This document shows positions 33,106-43,386 of a stretch of 64,000 bases of DNA, piece by piece; the stretch's first letter is position 1, and each line of letters begins with the position of its first letter. The notes below the pieces were generated by a model. The model was not told the origin of the DNA. It made no database searches and worked only from the letters and a program-made list of their open reading frames with translations. The stretch comes from Corythucha ciliata (Eukaryota > Arthropoda > Insecta > Hemiptera > Tingidae), in NCBI GenBank assembly GCA_038030265.1, contig CM075937.1, positions 30,174,198 to 30,238,197 of the forward strand. The letters run 5' to 3'. The position numbers were made by a program, and so were the translations under genes.

Positions 33106-34092
33106 ACTGATCGGCAATTTGCAACTTGCTGACGCGGCAAAAAAATTGAAAAATCTCTAACTGCTGACTATAACTGCAAAAAAGCGCTGATTCGTGGTCT
33201 CGCGATTCAACTTCCAGACAAAAGTTGAGAAAATATCGCTGATTCGCGGTGCATGGAGGCCATTCTACGAATAAATTGTGGAAATCAACACAAAAGAGTT
33301 GTTTTTGGACCCAACCCTGCGGGTGAAATTGAGATACTTAACATGCTATAATACTGACAAAACAAAGAGGCTTTCAAGTTAAAAAGAGAAAAATAGCAAA
33401 TTCACAACGGAAATAGCGAAAAATCGCCCATTCGAATACAAAAAAGGGAATAGAAGATAAAAAACCGCTAAATTAGCCGAAAACACTATTTCACAGTTGA
33501 AATTGAGAAGAATCGATAATTTGCAATTTGCGGATTGCGGAAGTTGAGGAAAAACGTTAATTCCCGGATACAAATGAAGAAAATCAACAAGAAATAATCA
33601 CTATTAGCTCGGCTATAATTAAGAAAAACGCTAATTTTCAGTTCAAATTGAGAAGAAGTGATAATTCCCTGCTAAAAAAGAAAAAAATTGCTAATTTGCA
33701 GCTTAATTTGAGGAAAACGCCAATTCTTCGCTAAAATTGAGAAAATTCGGTAATGCACGGGTTGGAAACGCTACTGCGCGGCTAAAATTTAGAAAAAGCT
33801 CCAATTCGCTGCTAAAATTGAGGAACATCACTTTCTCGGATAAAGGGTGGTAACATTTCTAATTTAAATACGCGCCTTCTGAAGGCAACTTTGTCGCTAA
33901 AATTCAGAAAAACGGCAAATTCATGTGCCCAGTAAAAAAAAAAAAAAAAAAAAAGCGCTGATTCACGGGCTAGAGTTGAGAAGAAGCAATAATCTATACC
34001 CGAAAGAAATATAAGATTGCTAATGCGGTGCAAAAACGTGAAAAACCGCTAATTTGCGAGTAATATTTAGAAAATAAATAATTTGTCTGACC
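33106..34092. repeat. Type A ~30-bp repeat block, interrupted by a Penelope-like element
   Basis: About 30 diverged monomers of the form 'gctaaaattgagaaaaacgctaattc'. It contains the marker monomer at 33868-33905 (cgccttctgaaggcaacttt) and the 'cttccagac(a)aaagttgag' monomer at about 33210. It continues for a few bases after the Penelope insertion (35317-35345). Confidence 0.75.
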
Positions 34093-34140
34093 AAAATTAA
34101 GATATTTTTTTAATTTTTTTGACCGATCCTGCCGGCGTTT

Positions 34141-34190
34141 TCGTTGTCAGCGACGTTTCGTCGAGGGATCCTCGACGTCCTCAGGCTTCT
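34141..34190 (-). ncRNA. Hammerhead-ribozyme-like motif in Penelope 3' tail
   Basis: Read on the minus strand: CTGAGGA (34184-34178), a 7-bp stem GTCGAGG/CCTCGAC with 3-nt loop (34176-34160), then GAAAC GTC (34159-34152). This follows the hammerhead order CUGANGA, stem II, GAA, with a possible cleavage site after GTC and a very short self-complementary ACGT stem III. Stem I would be only AGC/GCU. One extra unpaired C separates CTGAGGA from stem II. Penelope-like elements are known to carry minimal hammerheads, so the position fits; activity is unproven. Confidence 0.4.
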
Positions 34191-34249
34191 TTTTTTGGCT
34201 TTTGATTGTAATGACATGTGGTTTTATATTTTTTCAATTTTGAAGGTTT

Positions 34250-35254
34250 TTAAGGTGTATCTGAGGTGATGATAGGTGTGTAAATCTTGGATAAGTTGTC
34301 TAAGTCTCTTTTGTAGTTCATCGTGTTTTGTTTTCTAATTTCTACCATTTCTAGAAATTTTCTGTTGTGTGTGTTGATTTCTTGGTGTAAAATTTTTGGG
34401 TTGTTTAGATCTAGTTTATGTGAAAGTTCTTTGGCGTGTTGAGATAGTGCTGTGAGCGGTGTATTATCTGTTAAGCTGCGGTCATGTTGTTTTAGTCTTT
34501 CTTTTAAGTATTGTTTTGTTTCACCAATATATGCTTGGTTACAATTTAGACAGTCTACCTTATACACAACTCCCGATTTTTGGAGCGTATTCGTTTTGTC
34601 TTTTAGTTTAGAAAAAAATTTTTTGTTAGTGTTGTAAGGTTTGTAAGAAATCTTCAAGTTGTTGAATTGTTTGAAGATTTTTTGTAATTTAATGGTTAAA
34701 GGACCAGTATGTGTGATTGTTGCGTATTTTGTGTTTGATTGGTCATCGAAATTTTGAATAGCTGGCGTGACCTGAAGTTGATTGTTTGAACGGTGTAGAA
34801 ATGCATGTATTTCTTTTTTTATGAGTTTAATCGGGTAGTTGTTTGCCAGTAGTACTTCTTGTATTTCTTTAATTTTTTCTTTGTGATAATTTGGGTGCGT
34901 TAATTGTAAATATCGCTTGACTGTGTTCTTGATGACATTGATTTTGTGCGTGTGTGAGCTATTTGATTTGAAGTTTAATAGTCTACCTGAAAATGTTGGT
35001 TTGGTGTAGTGTCTGGTGTACAGTTGTCCATCGTTGTCTCTGATTATTTCAAGGTCAAGAAATGGGATTTTTTGATCTTTTTCTGTTTCCATTGTAAATT
35101 TCATCGACGGTTCGCAGAAGTGGTTGCATAGGTAGAGAAGGTCTTGTACTGATGTTTCTTCAATGGCGATTAGTGAGTCGTCGACGTATTTGAATAAAAT
35201 TTTGATTTTTCCTTTGAATTTGTTTTCTATTTGTCTGAATAGTTCGTCTAGGAC
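34250..35254 (-). pseudogene. Penelope-like RT C-terminus plus GIY-YIG endonuclease
   Basis: The minus-strand frame is open from about 35254 (before the first Met at 35104) to the stop at 34250. In order: KILFKYVDDSL with the catalytic YVDD of the reverse transcriptase palm, then IPFLDLEI, TKPTFSGRLLNF and HKINVIKNTVKRY (thumb), a linker, and GVVYKVDCLNCNQAYIGET, the GIY-YIG start with its CxxC insert, followed by LKERLKQH and KLDLNNPKILHQE. This arrangement is specific to Penelope-like elements. The 5' part of the reverse transcriptase is missing, so the copy is inactive, but no stop or frameshift breaks the remaining ~335 codons. Confidence 0.88.
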
Positions 35255-35345
35255 GATTAAAAATTAAAAAATTAAAAAACCAGAAATCACTCCTGCCTCC
35301 AAAATAAAAAATCATTAAAATTAAGATATTTTAGAGGTTATTTAA

Positions 35346-35996
35346 AGCCTAAATGGGGAACTTGCATGAATGTCCGATTTGAGAGAAAAGTATACTGGTG
35401 AATTGGCACATGGCCAGAAATATATCAACGGTAGTTGCAGCACGATTTATAAATTTGATGATTTTGAAATAAATTTCAAATTTTTTCAAGAGGGGATGAT
35501 GGATGGTGCGAGGGGAAATGGCGTCAATGGTCACTTGTGAAGCATGTGAGGGAACTCTAACATTTTTTGTTTACAAATAACAAGAAAAATTGTCCCCCTG
35601 AAAATTCGTTTTACCCCCTCCACCCCTCCCCCTCTTCCCCAAACCATCAATTTTATTGACGTAACCAAGCCCCCACTCAAAATTTTTAAGTCGTTTTTAG
35701 GCCGGATACACACATGCGGTACTTGCCAAGTAACGAGCAAAATATCAATCAATTTCTAGTAATTGCCTATAGAAACTGACCAACTGAAAATTGGAAAATA
35801 TTTTGCTCGTTACTTGGCAAGTGTGTAACCTGCTTTAGAGTACGAACTCGGTTAGCCATTATCAAGGCGCGAATTGTTAATTTAACCGTTTTGCGGACGC
35901 AAATTGTCAGGTAATTTACAAAATGAATGAATATTAGACATTGTGATATTTTCAGAGTATGAATCCATGCCATTTCAGGTCCGAATGGTCGGTTTT
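35346..35996. other. Unassigned sequence containing one MITE
   Basis: No gene seen. A C-rich patch lies at about 35610-35640. The MITE at 35700-35834 is listed separately. Confidence 0.4.
35700..35834. mobile_element. 135-bp MITE with TTA duplication (family shared with 60005)
   Basis: Left GGCCGGATACACACATGCGG and right CAAGTGTGTAACCTGC are imperfect inverted repeats, with TTA on each side (35697-35699 and 35835-35837). The interior 'tattttgctcgttactt' is shared with 60005-60172. Confidence 0.65.
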
Positions 35997-35999
35997 GCC

Positions 36000-36660
36000 G
36001 TTTTTAGAGCGGGAATAGCCAATTCGGCCATTTTTACAGCAGGCAATGCATGCTTAGCCATTTTCTATGCGCGAATGCTTAGTTTTTGCCACTTTCAGGG
36101 AAGAAATCAGGGCGCGCGAATTCGGGGCAGTCAGTTTGGCCATTTTTAGAGCGCGAATCGCCGGTTTTGCCAGTTTTTACGGCGTTTACAGTCACGTCAC
36201 GCACACGCCAAAGGCGGTCAGTTTGGCCATTCTTTGCAAGCGAATGATCGATTTCACACTTTTCGGGGAAGGAATAATCTGTTTAGACTTTTCAGGTCAC
36301 GAATAGTTAGTTAGTTTAGCCGTTTTTGGGACGCGAATATGGTTCGTCACGCCAAAGGCACGAATATGGTCAGTATTGACCATTTTTGGCGCGCGAATTA
36401 TCAGATTGGCCATTTTTGGCGCGCGAATGGTTCATTTAGACATTTTTAGCCATTTTTAGGCACTTGAAGTCCGTTTGGCTATTTTAGAGCGGGAATTTCC
36501 AGTTTGGTAATTTTTAGGGCGTAAATATATGCATAGTTAGTTCAGCCCTTTGCAAGGCGCTAATCGTCAGTTTTGCCACTTTGGGGCGCGATTACAGATA
36601 GTTTAGTCGTTTTTATGGAGCGTAACAGTCCTAGTTTGGCAATCGTAGGGACGAAATCTT
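36000..36660. repeat. Type B ~32-bp repeat array
   Basis: Monomers such as 'gcgcgaatggtcagtttggccatttttag' repeated about 20 times with divergence ('gcgcgaatcgccggttttgcc', 'gcgcgaattatcagattggcc'). Same family as 5690-5960 and 47800-48090. Confidence 0.75.
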
Positions 36661-36994
36661 AAATTATTTCGTCAACGAGATGCATGCAAATTCTATTCTC
36701 CGGGTCGTTGGGGACGAAATTTTGTCAAAAACCCTCGATTTTGCCCCTTTCTCCTGGTGTAGTGCGGCAATTTCCTATCTTTCGTATCAGGATAATATAA
36801 TGTTCTGGGAGCTTGACTTCAGTCAAAAATTATTTCGCCAACGAGCTCCCCACACGTGCTGTTCTCCTGATCGTTGGGGGATCAAAATGTTCTAAAAATA
36901 ACGATTTTGCCCCTTTAATCCGACGATTTCCAATCTTTCGTATCAGGATAATATAATGTTTTGGGAGCTTGGTTTCCATCAAAAATAATTTAAT
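36661..36994 (+). repeat. Tandem duplication, 167-bp unit, two copies
   Basis: Units start 'aaattatttcg(t/c)caacgag' at 36661 and 36828. Both contain 'cgattttgcccctt' and 'ctttcgtatcaggataatat', followed by 'aatgtt(c/t)tgggagcttg'. Diverged about 15-20 percent by eye. The first bases of a third copy may follow. Confidence 0.7.
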
Positions 36995-37009
36995 TTAATC
37001 AATTCGCGT

Positions 37010-37573
37010 GTAAACTGAGAAAAATCGCTCACGCATTGCGTATGGTGAAGCGAAAAAGTTCCTAATTCGTGAAAAGTCCCCCTATTTTGCGGCTAATATT
37101 GTGGAAAATACTTAAGAAAAACGTTAATTTCCAGCTAAAACTGAGAAAAGTGCTAATCCCCTGGTAAAAAAAAATATTTAACCTGGTAATATGCTGCTAA
37201 AATTGAGGAAAACGCCAAAACTCGTGGATAATTAAGAAACATCGCTCACGGGATAAAAACGATACTTTGCTGCTAAAGTTGAGAAAATGCTCAAATGCAA
37301 AAAATGAGCGATGGGGCAAAACCGCTAATATGCGGCTGAAATTGATAAGAACGATACACTCGGCCAAAAAATCGCTAATTTGCGGGTAGAGTCCAAAAAT
37401 TGCCCTTAACTGAGAGATTGAGGCTATGATGAGGCCAGCAAGAGGTCCAGATTCAAGAGTGTGCTGGCTGGGTGGAATGATGACTAAAATGTGAAATTAC
37501 CTTCCTCCCTCCCTCTAACAAGATTTCAATCTGATCCCCCCCCCCCAAGGACAAATTCTTACCTACGCCACTG
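37010..37573 (-). mobile_element. Partial copy of the 2.3-kb hAT-like element with type A array
   Basis: Ends TTACCTACGCCACTG at 37573, the inverse of the left terminus at 10878. Reading inward on the minus strand it matches 10878-11340: the G tract and 'ggggatcagattgaaatctt', 'cccagccagcacactcttga', 'cctcatcat' and then the same ordered monomers, for example 'gtatcgtttttatcccgtga'. The other terminus was not found. Confidence 0.7.
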
Positions 37574-37677
37574 AACATGGAGTAAACGCCAAATCGAGGC
37601 TTCTTCTGAACGGTGACTTCATTGGGGCGTTGATGAAAAATTGGCTAGGGAGCACCAAATGTCTAAGGCCGGCACTG
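37574..37677. mobile_element. Terminal piece of a second hAT-like family
   Basis: Homologous to 41776-41876: 'aacggtgacttcattggggcg', 'caccaaatgtctaaggccgg' and the end GGCACTG. The hAT end at 37573 abuts it, so one element appears inserted in the other. Confidence 0.55.
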
Positions 37678-38519
37678 TTGCAGATACAGATGAGTATAAA
37701 ACGAATGAGCGAAGTATTTGGACCGTCAGATTGACAGGATTACATGCAGGTTGGCCATAAAAAAATGCTCTAGAAATTTCAGATTTGTCCCACCGATTTC
37801 GGACGTCTAACCACCTTCAGATTTGTCCTTTGGTCCAATTAGTCAAGGTGGTCCCTAGAGTTCAATTAGTGAAGATTGGCCCTTTAAGAACTCAGGTGTC
37901 GATATGTAAATTTGTGACCCCCCACCCCGCCCATCATTCATAACTTATTACTCCCTCCCACCCAAACCTGTAGCTCCAAATGGTGGAACTTTTTACCAAT
38001 CAATATGTGGGTTGTGAGGAACAATTTGGCGTTGAAGGGACTTTTACTTTGGACGTCGGGGTTTAGGTCTATATAGGGTCCACTTAACACTATGGAGAAA
38101 CAAGTTTCCTTGATGCCTGTCTTTTAGTAGGATTGGTGGAATTTTTGTGTGATTGACACGTGACAAAGAGATTTGTTTCGGCCTGGGGGTGCCTTCAAAA
38201 TAGGGTGCATTGCCCCGAAACTAGTCGACATAATAAAGAATAATTAAAGAATGTGTTACTCAAAAAATTAGGTACCTAAAATATAAAATTTCCCCGAGAC
38301 TCAGTTGATGCAGCAATTACAAATTTAAATACAACCAAACGGTCTGCTTTTCCATTTAGAACGTTGTCAAATCCGTGCCAGCAAATTGATACTCGCTGAA
38401 CTTTAACTGAAAATTAGCCAGAACAGTCGTATAAGAAATTAATGATTTTTCTTCCCCCAATAAACAAGATATTTTGCCGAAAGATATTTAGTCGATTCTG
38501 AGTCCTAACAATCCACATG
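37678..38519. other. No recognised feature
   Basis: Unique-looking sequence with a C tract near 37919. No ORF or repeat assigned. Confidence 0.4.
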
Positions 38520-38720
38520 GGACAAAAACTGGAATTTGCACAATTTTAGCCACTAAGTTGGATCCAGAAATCGTGAATTGGTGTTGTACTCTCAATTTTA
38601 TCTACGAATGAGACATTTTTCTCTCTAATTTAGCCGCAAATTAGCGTATTTCTTCATTTCAGCGGCGAAATAGCGAATTAGCAATTATTTCCACTTTTAG
38701 CCATGAATTTTGGCTAAAAA
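38520..38720. repeat. Short type A repeat block
   Basis: Monomers 'atttagccgcaaattagcg' and 'ttcatttcagcggcgaaatagcg' in reverse orientation. Confidence 0.6.
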
Positions 38721-38819
38721 AAGTGGCCGTTGCATAGTAACCGGAGGCTCTAAGGTCAAATCTGACGGTACGATTGTAAAGAGCGGACTTTTTTCTATTA
38801 GAATTCAGGCATTTCATTC

Positions 38820-41800
38820 CAGTGCCGGCTTCATCAAGGGGAGGGCCGCCCGGGGCGCCGTGTCCTAAGGGGCACCCCTTAGGCGAAAAAAGAGAAAGAG
38901 GGGAGTTGGGAGGCGGAGGAGAAAAAATAACCTAAAAAGCGCATTCGATATATGAATATTAAAAAACTATAGAATTAGAAAAAAAATAGTTTAAAAGGAG
39001 CGTTGGGATTGTCAAGAGATCTACAGAGGCCAGGGCGCAAAGAAAATTAATTCACAGAAGATAGTTGGGGTTGGCTATCATCTTACTCAATGGATATTGG
39101 TGGGTGCGTGCGTGTGATGAACAGGCTTTTTATTTTATTTCTTGATTATTTAATTTCGCCTCCCGTTCAACCGTTCCAGTTTTAGCCCCGAACCTGATCC
39201 ACGGATTGGTGTATTTTCAAACCGACGAAAATTGTATTTTTTCCATTTTAGCCGCGAATTACTGCCTCTTCTAAACATTATCAGCGAATTAGAGATTTTC
39301 CTCAACTTTAGCCGCGACTTAAGACTTTCCTTCACGGTGCAGCGTTTTTATCTCATATTTGCAATTTGTCTCAATTTTTGCGAAGAGAGATTTATCACTT
39401 TTTCTCATATTTTTAGAGCTGCAAATTAGCAGTTTTAATGTCACCGCGCTAATTAGTGAATTTTCTCCGAATTTGTCACAAATTCGCGTTTATTTTGTTT
39501 TTTCTTTTTTTTTCTTTCAGCTATGGATTGGAGCTTTTTCTCAGTTTTAGGCAAGAAGTTGGGTTCAGCTAGAAGCCACGCGAACGCGAATCAGCGCTTT
39601 ACTAAATTTTATCTTTGAGTTAGCAATTTTTTTCATATGTGTCCTCGAATTTACGTTTTTGTAAGCTTAATCATCAAATTAACGTTTTTCCCGCACAGCG
39701 TATCAATTTTAGCATCGAATTAATTAGCAACGCTTTTCAGTCTTGTCCGCGAATCAGGATTGTGCCAATTTTAGCAGCTAATTAGCCATTCTTCTAAATA
39801 TCGGTCATGAATTTCGCAGAAGCTACGAATTAGCGTCTTTTCTCTTTTGTATCCCCGATCGGGCGATTTGTTGCAATTTCATTTGCGAATTTGCTATATT
39901 TCTAAATTTTAGCCCCGAATTAGTGTTCCATTTTTTTCCAATGTTAGCCGCTATAATTTCTCTCGCTTTTATAACCTTGAATTAGCGTTTTGCTTGCCTT
40001 TTCGTTCTTCCAAAGGGGGACACGTATAAATTTTACGAAATAACAGCGAATCAGCGATTTTTTTTTATTTTGGTCTGGAAGTTTAATCGAGATACCGCGA
40101 ATGAACGCTTTTTCACAGTTTTAGGCACGAATATTAGCGCTTTTTGCCTCACTTTTGCCGGCCTACTTGCCCCCAAGAACAGAATAATTATAAGTGCGCC
40201 TTCTCATCTTTATCCACTTAAAAGAACCTAAAAAACTGGGGATGAGCGTATTTTCTCTAGTTAAGAAAAATACTTAGGTACTTTGCGGCAAAAGTCTCCT
40301 CGAAGCTTCCACGGATGTGTAGAAAAATGGCTTCTGCAAAGTCAAGATAGTGGCTTAAACTGAGAAAGCTGAAAAAGCGTCAATTCACAGCTAAAAGCGG
40401 CAAATATCGCTAATTCCCAGCTAAAATTAAGAAAAGGTGCTAAAATTCATGGGGAAAATTGAAAATGGACAAAATGGAGGAAAATCGCTCATTTTTGCGG
40501 TTAAAATCAGGAAGAACACGAATTACAGCAAAAATTCAGAAAAATAGCTAATTCGCGGATAAAAAGGAGATAAATCGCTAATTTACAGCTAAAATGGTGA
40601 AAAATCAGTAATTTACTGCTAAAATGAGGAAAAAATCGCTAATTCCCAGCTAAAATTAAGAAAAGATGCTAAAATTCATGGACAAAATTGAGAAAAATCG
40701 CTCATTAGCGGCTAACATCAGGAAAAACACGAATTAAAGCAAAAATTCTGAAAAATATCTAATTCGCGGCTAAAAATGAGATAAATAGCAAATTTAAAGC
40801 TAAAATGGTGAAAAATCAGTAATTTACTGCTAAAATGAGGAAAAAATCGCTAACTTGCGACCAGTGATGGGACAGGTACTTTCAAATTTGTACCTAGGTA
40901 AGTTACAGGTACTTCCAGTTTTTCAAGTACCTAAATTCCGTTACATTCAAAGGAAAATAGAAACAAAACGAAACGAAAAAAAAAGGTTCCTACAATCAGG
41001 TAAAATTAGACTAGGTATCTTTGTTATTAGAAGTTGGAAATCTTTGTTGGTACTCAACAAAACCAACTTTTCATAGTTGTCGTCCAGTGTTATTTAGCAA
41101 TTTTTTGCTATTTTGAATCGTGGAATTGAGCTAAAGGTACATTTTCAGTACCTAGGTACTTAGCCGTTACTTTGATTTTTTCTGTACCTAGGTAGGTACC
41201 GTTACAGGTACTCAAAATAAAAATGTACCTAGGTACTAAAAATGTACCTTGGTACAAGTACCTAGGTACATCCCATCACTGCTCGCGACTAAAATGTAGG
41301 AACATCGCTCAATCTCCGATAAAATTGATAAGAAGCGCTGTTGTGAGGAAAAAACGCTAATTCACGGTTTAAATGGAGAAAACGTCAATTCGTAGCCTCT
41401 GAAGGTATAACTTCGTGCCAGAAAGTGAAAGAAACCGCTAATCCGCGGCCGAATTCCGATACAGCGTTAGGTCAAATTCGCGGCGAAATTGGGGAAAATT
41501 CTAAATTGTGGCTGAAATGTAGAAAAACCTATGATTACTGGCGAAAATCAAACAAAATTGCTTTGGTTTGAGAAAATTTGCTAATTCACGGAAAATTTAT
41601 TAGCCGTGGTTTCAGGGAGGCAACTTCGTGGCCAATTAGGAAAGAGAGCTAATTAACGGCAAAAATTGAGAACACTCGCTAACTTGCGGCTAAAATTGAG
41701 GAAAATAGCTAATTCAACGATGAAATTTTGAAGAAGCGCCGAATTGTAGAAAAAACGCTAAAATTTGCGGTTTAAATGGAGAAAATGCCAAATCGCGGCT

Positions 41801-41876
41801 TATTCCGAACGGTGATTCCATTGGGGCGCGGGTGAAAGATACGCCCAGGGGCGCCAAATGTCTATGGCCGGCGCTG
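38820..41876. mobile_element. Possible hAT-like element with type A array (CAGTGCCGGC family)
   Basis: Left CAGTGCCGGCTTCATC at 38820 and right ATGGCCGGCGCTG ending at 41876 share the inverted core CAG(T/C)GCCGGC. The inside is nearly all type A monomers, in reverse orientation to about 40190 and forward from about 40370 to 41810, which may mean two abutting copies. Flanking 8-mers TTTCATTC and AATGTAGT do not match, so a single bounded element is not proven. Confidence 0.35.
40862..41281. mobile_element. 420-bp hAT-like MITE inserted in type A array
   Basis: Ends CAGTGATGGGA and TCCCATCACTG are perfect inverted repeats. The flanking 8-mers CTTGCGAC (40854-40861) and CTCGCGAC (41282-41289) match at seven of eight. 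The interior is rich in 'gtacctaggtac' palindromes. It interrupts a type A monomer. Confidence 0.8.
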
Positions 41877-43386
41877 AATGTAGTATCTCCGGGCGAAGAG
41901 GCTAGGCTATCTGGCAACCCTAGGTCTAATTGCACCGTTCGGCTATCTGGCAACCCTAAGGGGGGAAGCCCCATTAACCATGTTCGAAGGGTTTCTTCCG
42001 TCCAGCTAATTATTGAACACACTGTAAAACAGTAGGCTTTTTCACAGTAAAAATTCGTGAAACAGATGTCTCCTTCGCTCAAATAAGGCTGAGATGTAGC
42101 ATGTAGCATGCAGCCCAACACGTGATTTGAAAAAAGCACATGCTGAACGCCACCTGTTCCTCTCCAGCTTTATTGTCATTGGAAAGATTGAGGTTCAGTA
42201 AACTTACAAGAAAAATCGAAAAAAAAAAAATAAGAATTCATAAAACGACCCTATTTTAATGAAAAAAAAAATTGTGGCATTAATTGGTATAATTATGTCC
42301 TTCCTATCATGTCGTTTAATTACGCCCAGTTCCGCACTCACTCACCCATACTTTGGAATTTTTTAAGGTCCATTTCAACCATTTTTACTAGGTTGTCACG
42401 AATGATTTGTATTAATTTCTTGTACATACCTCTCCGAGCTCGCAGAGCTAGGTGGTTCGCAGTCACCAATATTGGCAGCCATCGGCTTTCTAGAAATGAC
42501 AGATTGCTGTTAAACGAAAGAAGACTGACTGACCTAGTGGTAAAATCAAAGCGAAAAAACCAAGGAAATAATGTAATATTACTAGATAAAGCCAAGAACC
42601 ACGGAAGGCTCGCGTTCATGAAATAGGATCACTGATATCACTGTTTCCCCGTGATAACTCAAGTGAGTTGACGAATGGGTGGGGATGGTGAAGGGGTTTG
42701 TTCGGGGGAGCTTTCGATTTTGATTTAATTGCGATGCGGAAGCAATACGAACGGTATGGATGGGGATGAGCACCATTAATATGTGGTTTTGACTATTTCC
42801 TCGGCAATTATTTAATAGAAAAATATAAAGAATTCATAGAAAAGGATGCTGAGGAGCGCGTTGGAGGAAGGAGATGTTAAAATGTCCGCTAAGCACCCTC
42901 CAAAAAACCAGAGTAATTAAATTAAAATAGCTGTCAAAGGCGCATGATCGTTTCTCAAGCGAGAGTGAAATGTTGTGAAGAGTCTAGAGAGGTTCCATTA
43001 GCAGTTAGATGTTATTGTTTTCGACGTTTATGTTTTATTTCCTAGACATTTCGTGTTCTACTTAGGGCCCTTAATTTTATTTTTTTATTTGTCCAGCTCT
43101 CTAATTTTTTATAACGCGTTCCTGTGACTTTCATTTGCGGATAAATCGGTGGTTTTCATCCCTTTGTACTCCGTTATTCTCGAGGTGCAAACAAGAAAAA
43201 AAAAATTGAAATTCTTTCTGGCTGCATCGGAAGCTTTGTTGGGTCCTAACCCCCGTGGGTTTGTTTTTTTTTGTGCGTGTTGGTGAGTGTCAGTTCCGTT
43301 TGTGCGGTTATTTAGAGAGGGCTTTCCTCTCTTTTTAACGCGATTAAATTTAAAATTTTAAAAATTACGTACGGGGGCGTGAGAAA
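41877..43386. other. Upstream region of the BTB/zinc-finger gene
   Basis: A duplicated 'ggctatctggcaaccctaag' lies at about 41907-41925 and 41940-41958. The remainder is low in repeats and should contain the promoter and 5' UTR of the gene starting at 43387. No defined site is claimed; open frames at 42309-42626 on both strands show no family likeness. Confidence 0.4.

Larger units (their letters stand above)
34109..35316 (-). mobile_element. 5'-truncated Penelope-like retroelement
   Basis: A 1208-bp insertion in the minus orientation, flanked by a 16-bp direct repeat AAAATTAAGATATTTT at 34093-34108 and 35317-35332. It carries the end of the reverse transcriptase, a GIY-YIG endonuclease and a 3' tail with a hammerhead-like motif. 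It split a type A repeat block, so it is younger than the block. Confidence 0.85.

Noticed and set aside
38820..41876. One intact 3-kb hAT-like element
   Set aside because: Termini share CAG(T/C)GCCGGC but the flanking 8-mers do not match, and the array changes orientation inside, so it is kept only as a tentative feature.
42309..42626. 105-aa plus-strand and 93-aa minus-strand frames
   Set aside because: No recognisable domain and each is the shadow of the other; possibly 5' flank of the BTB-ZF gene.
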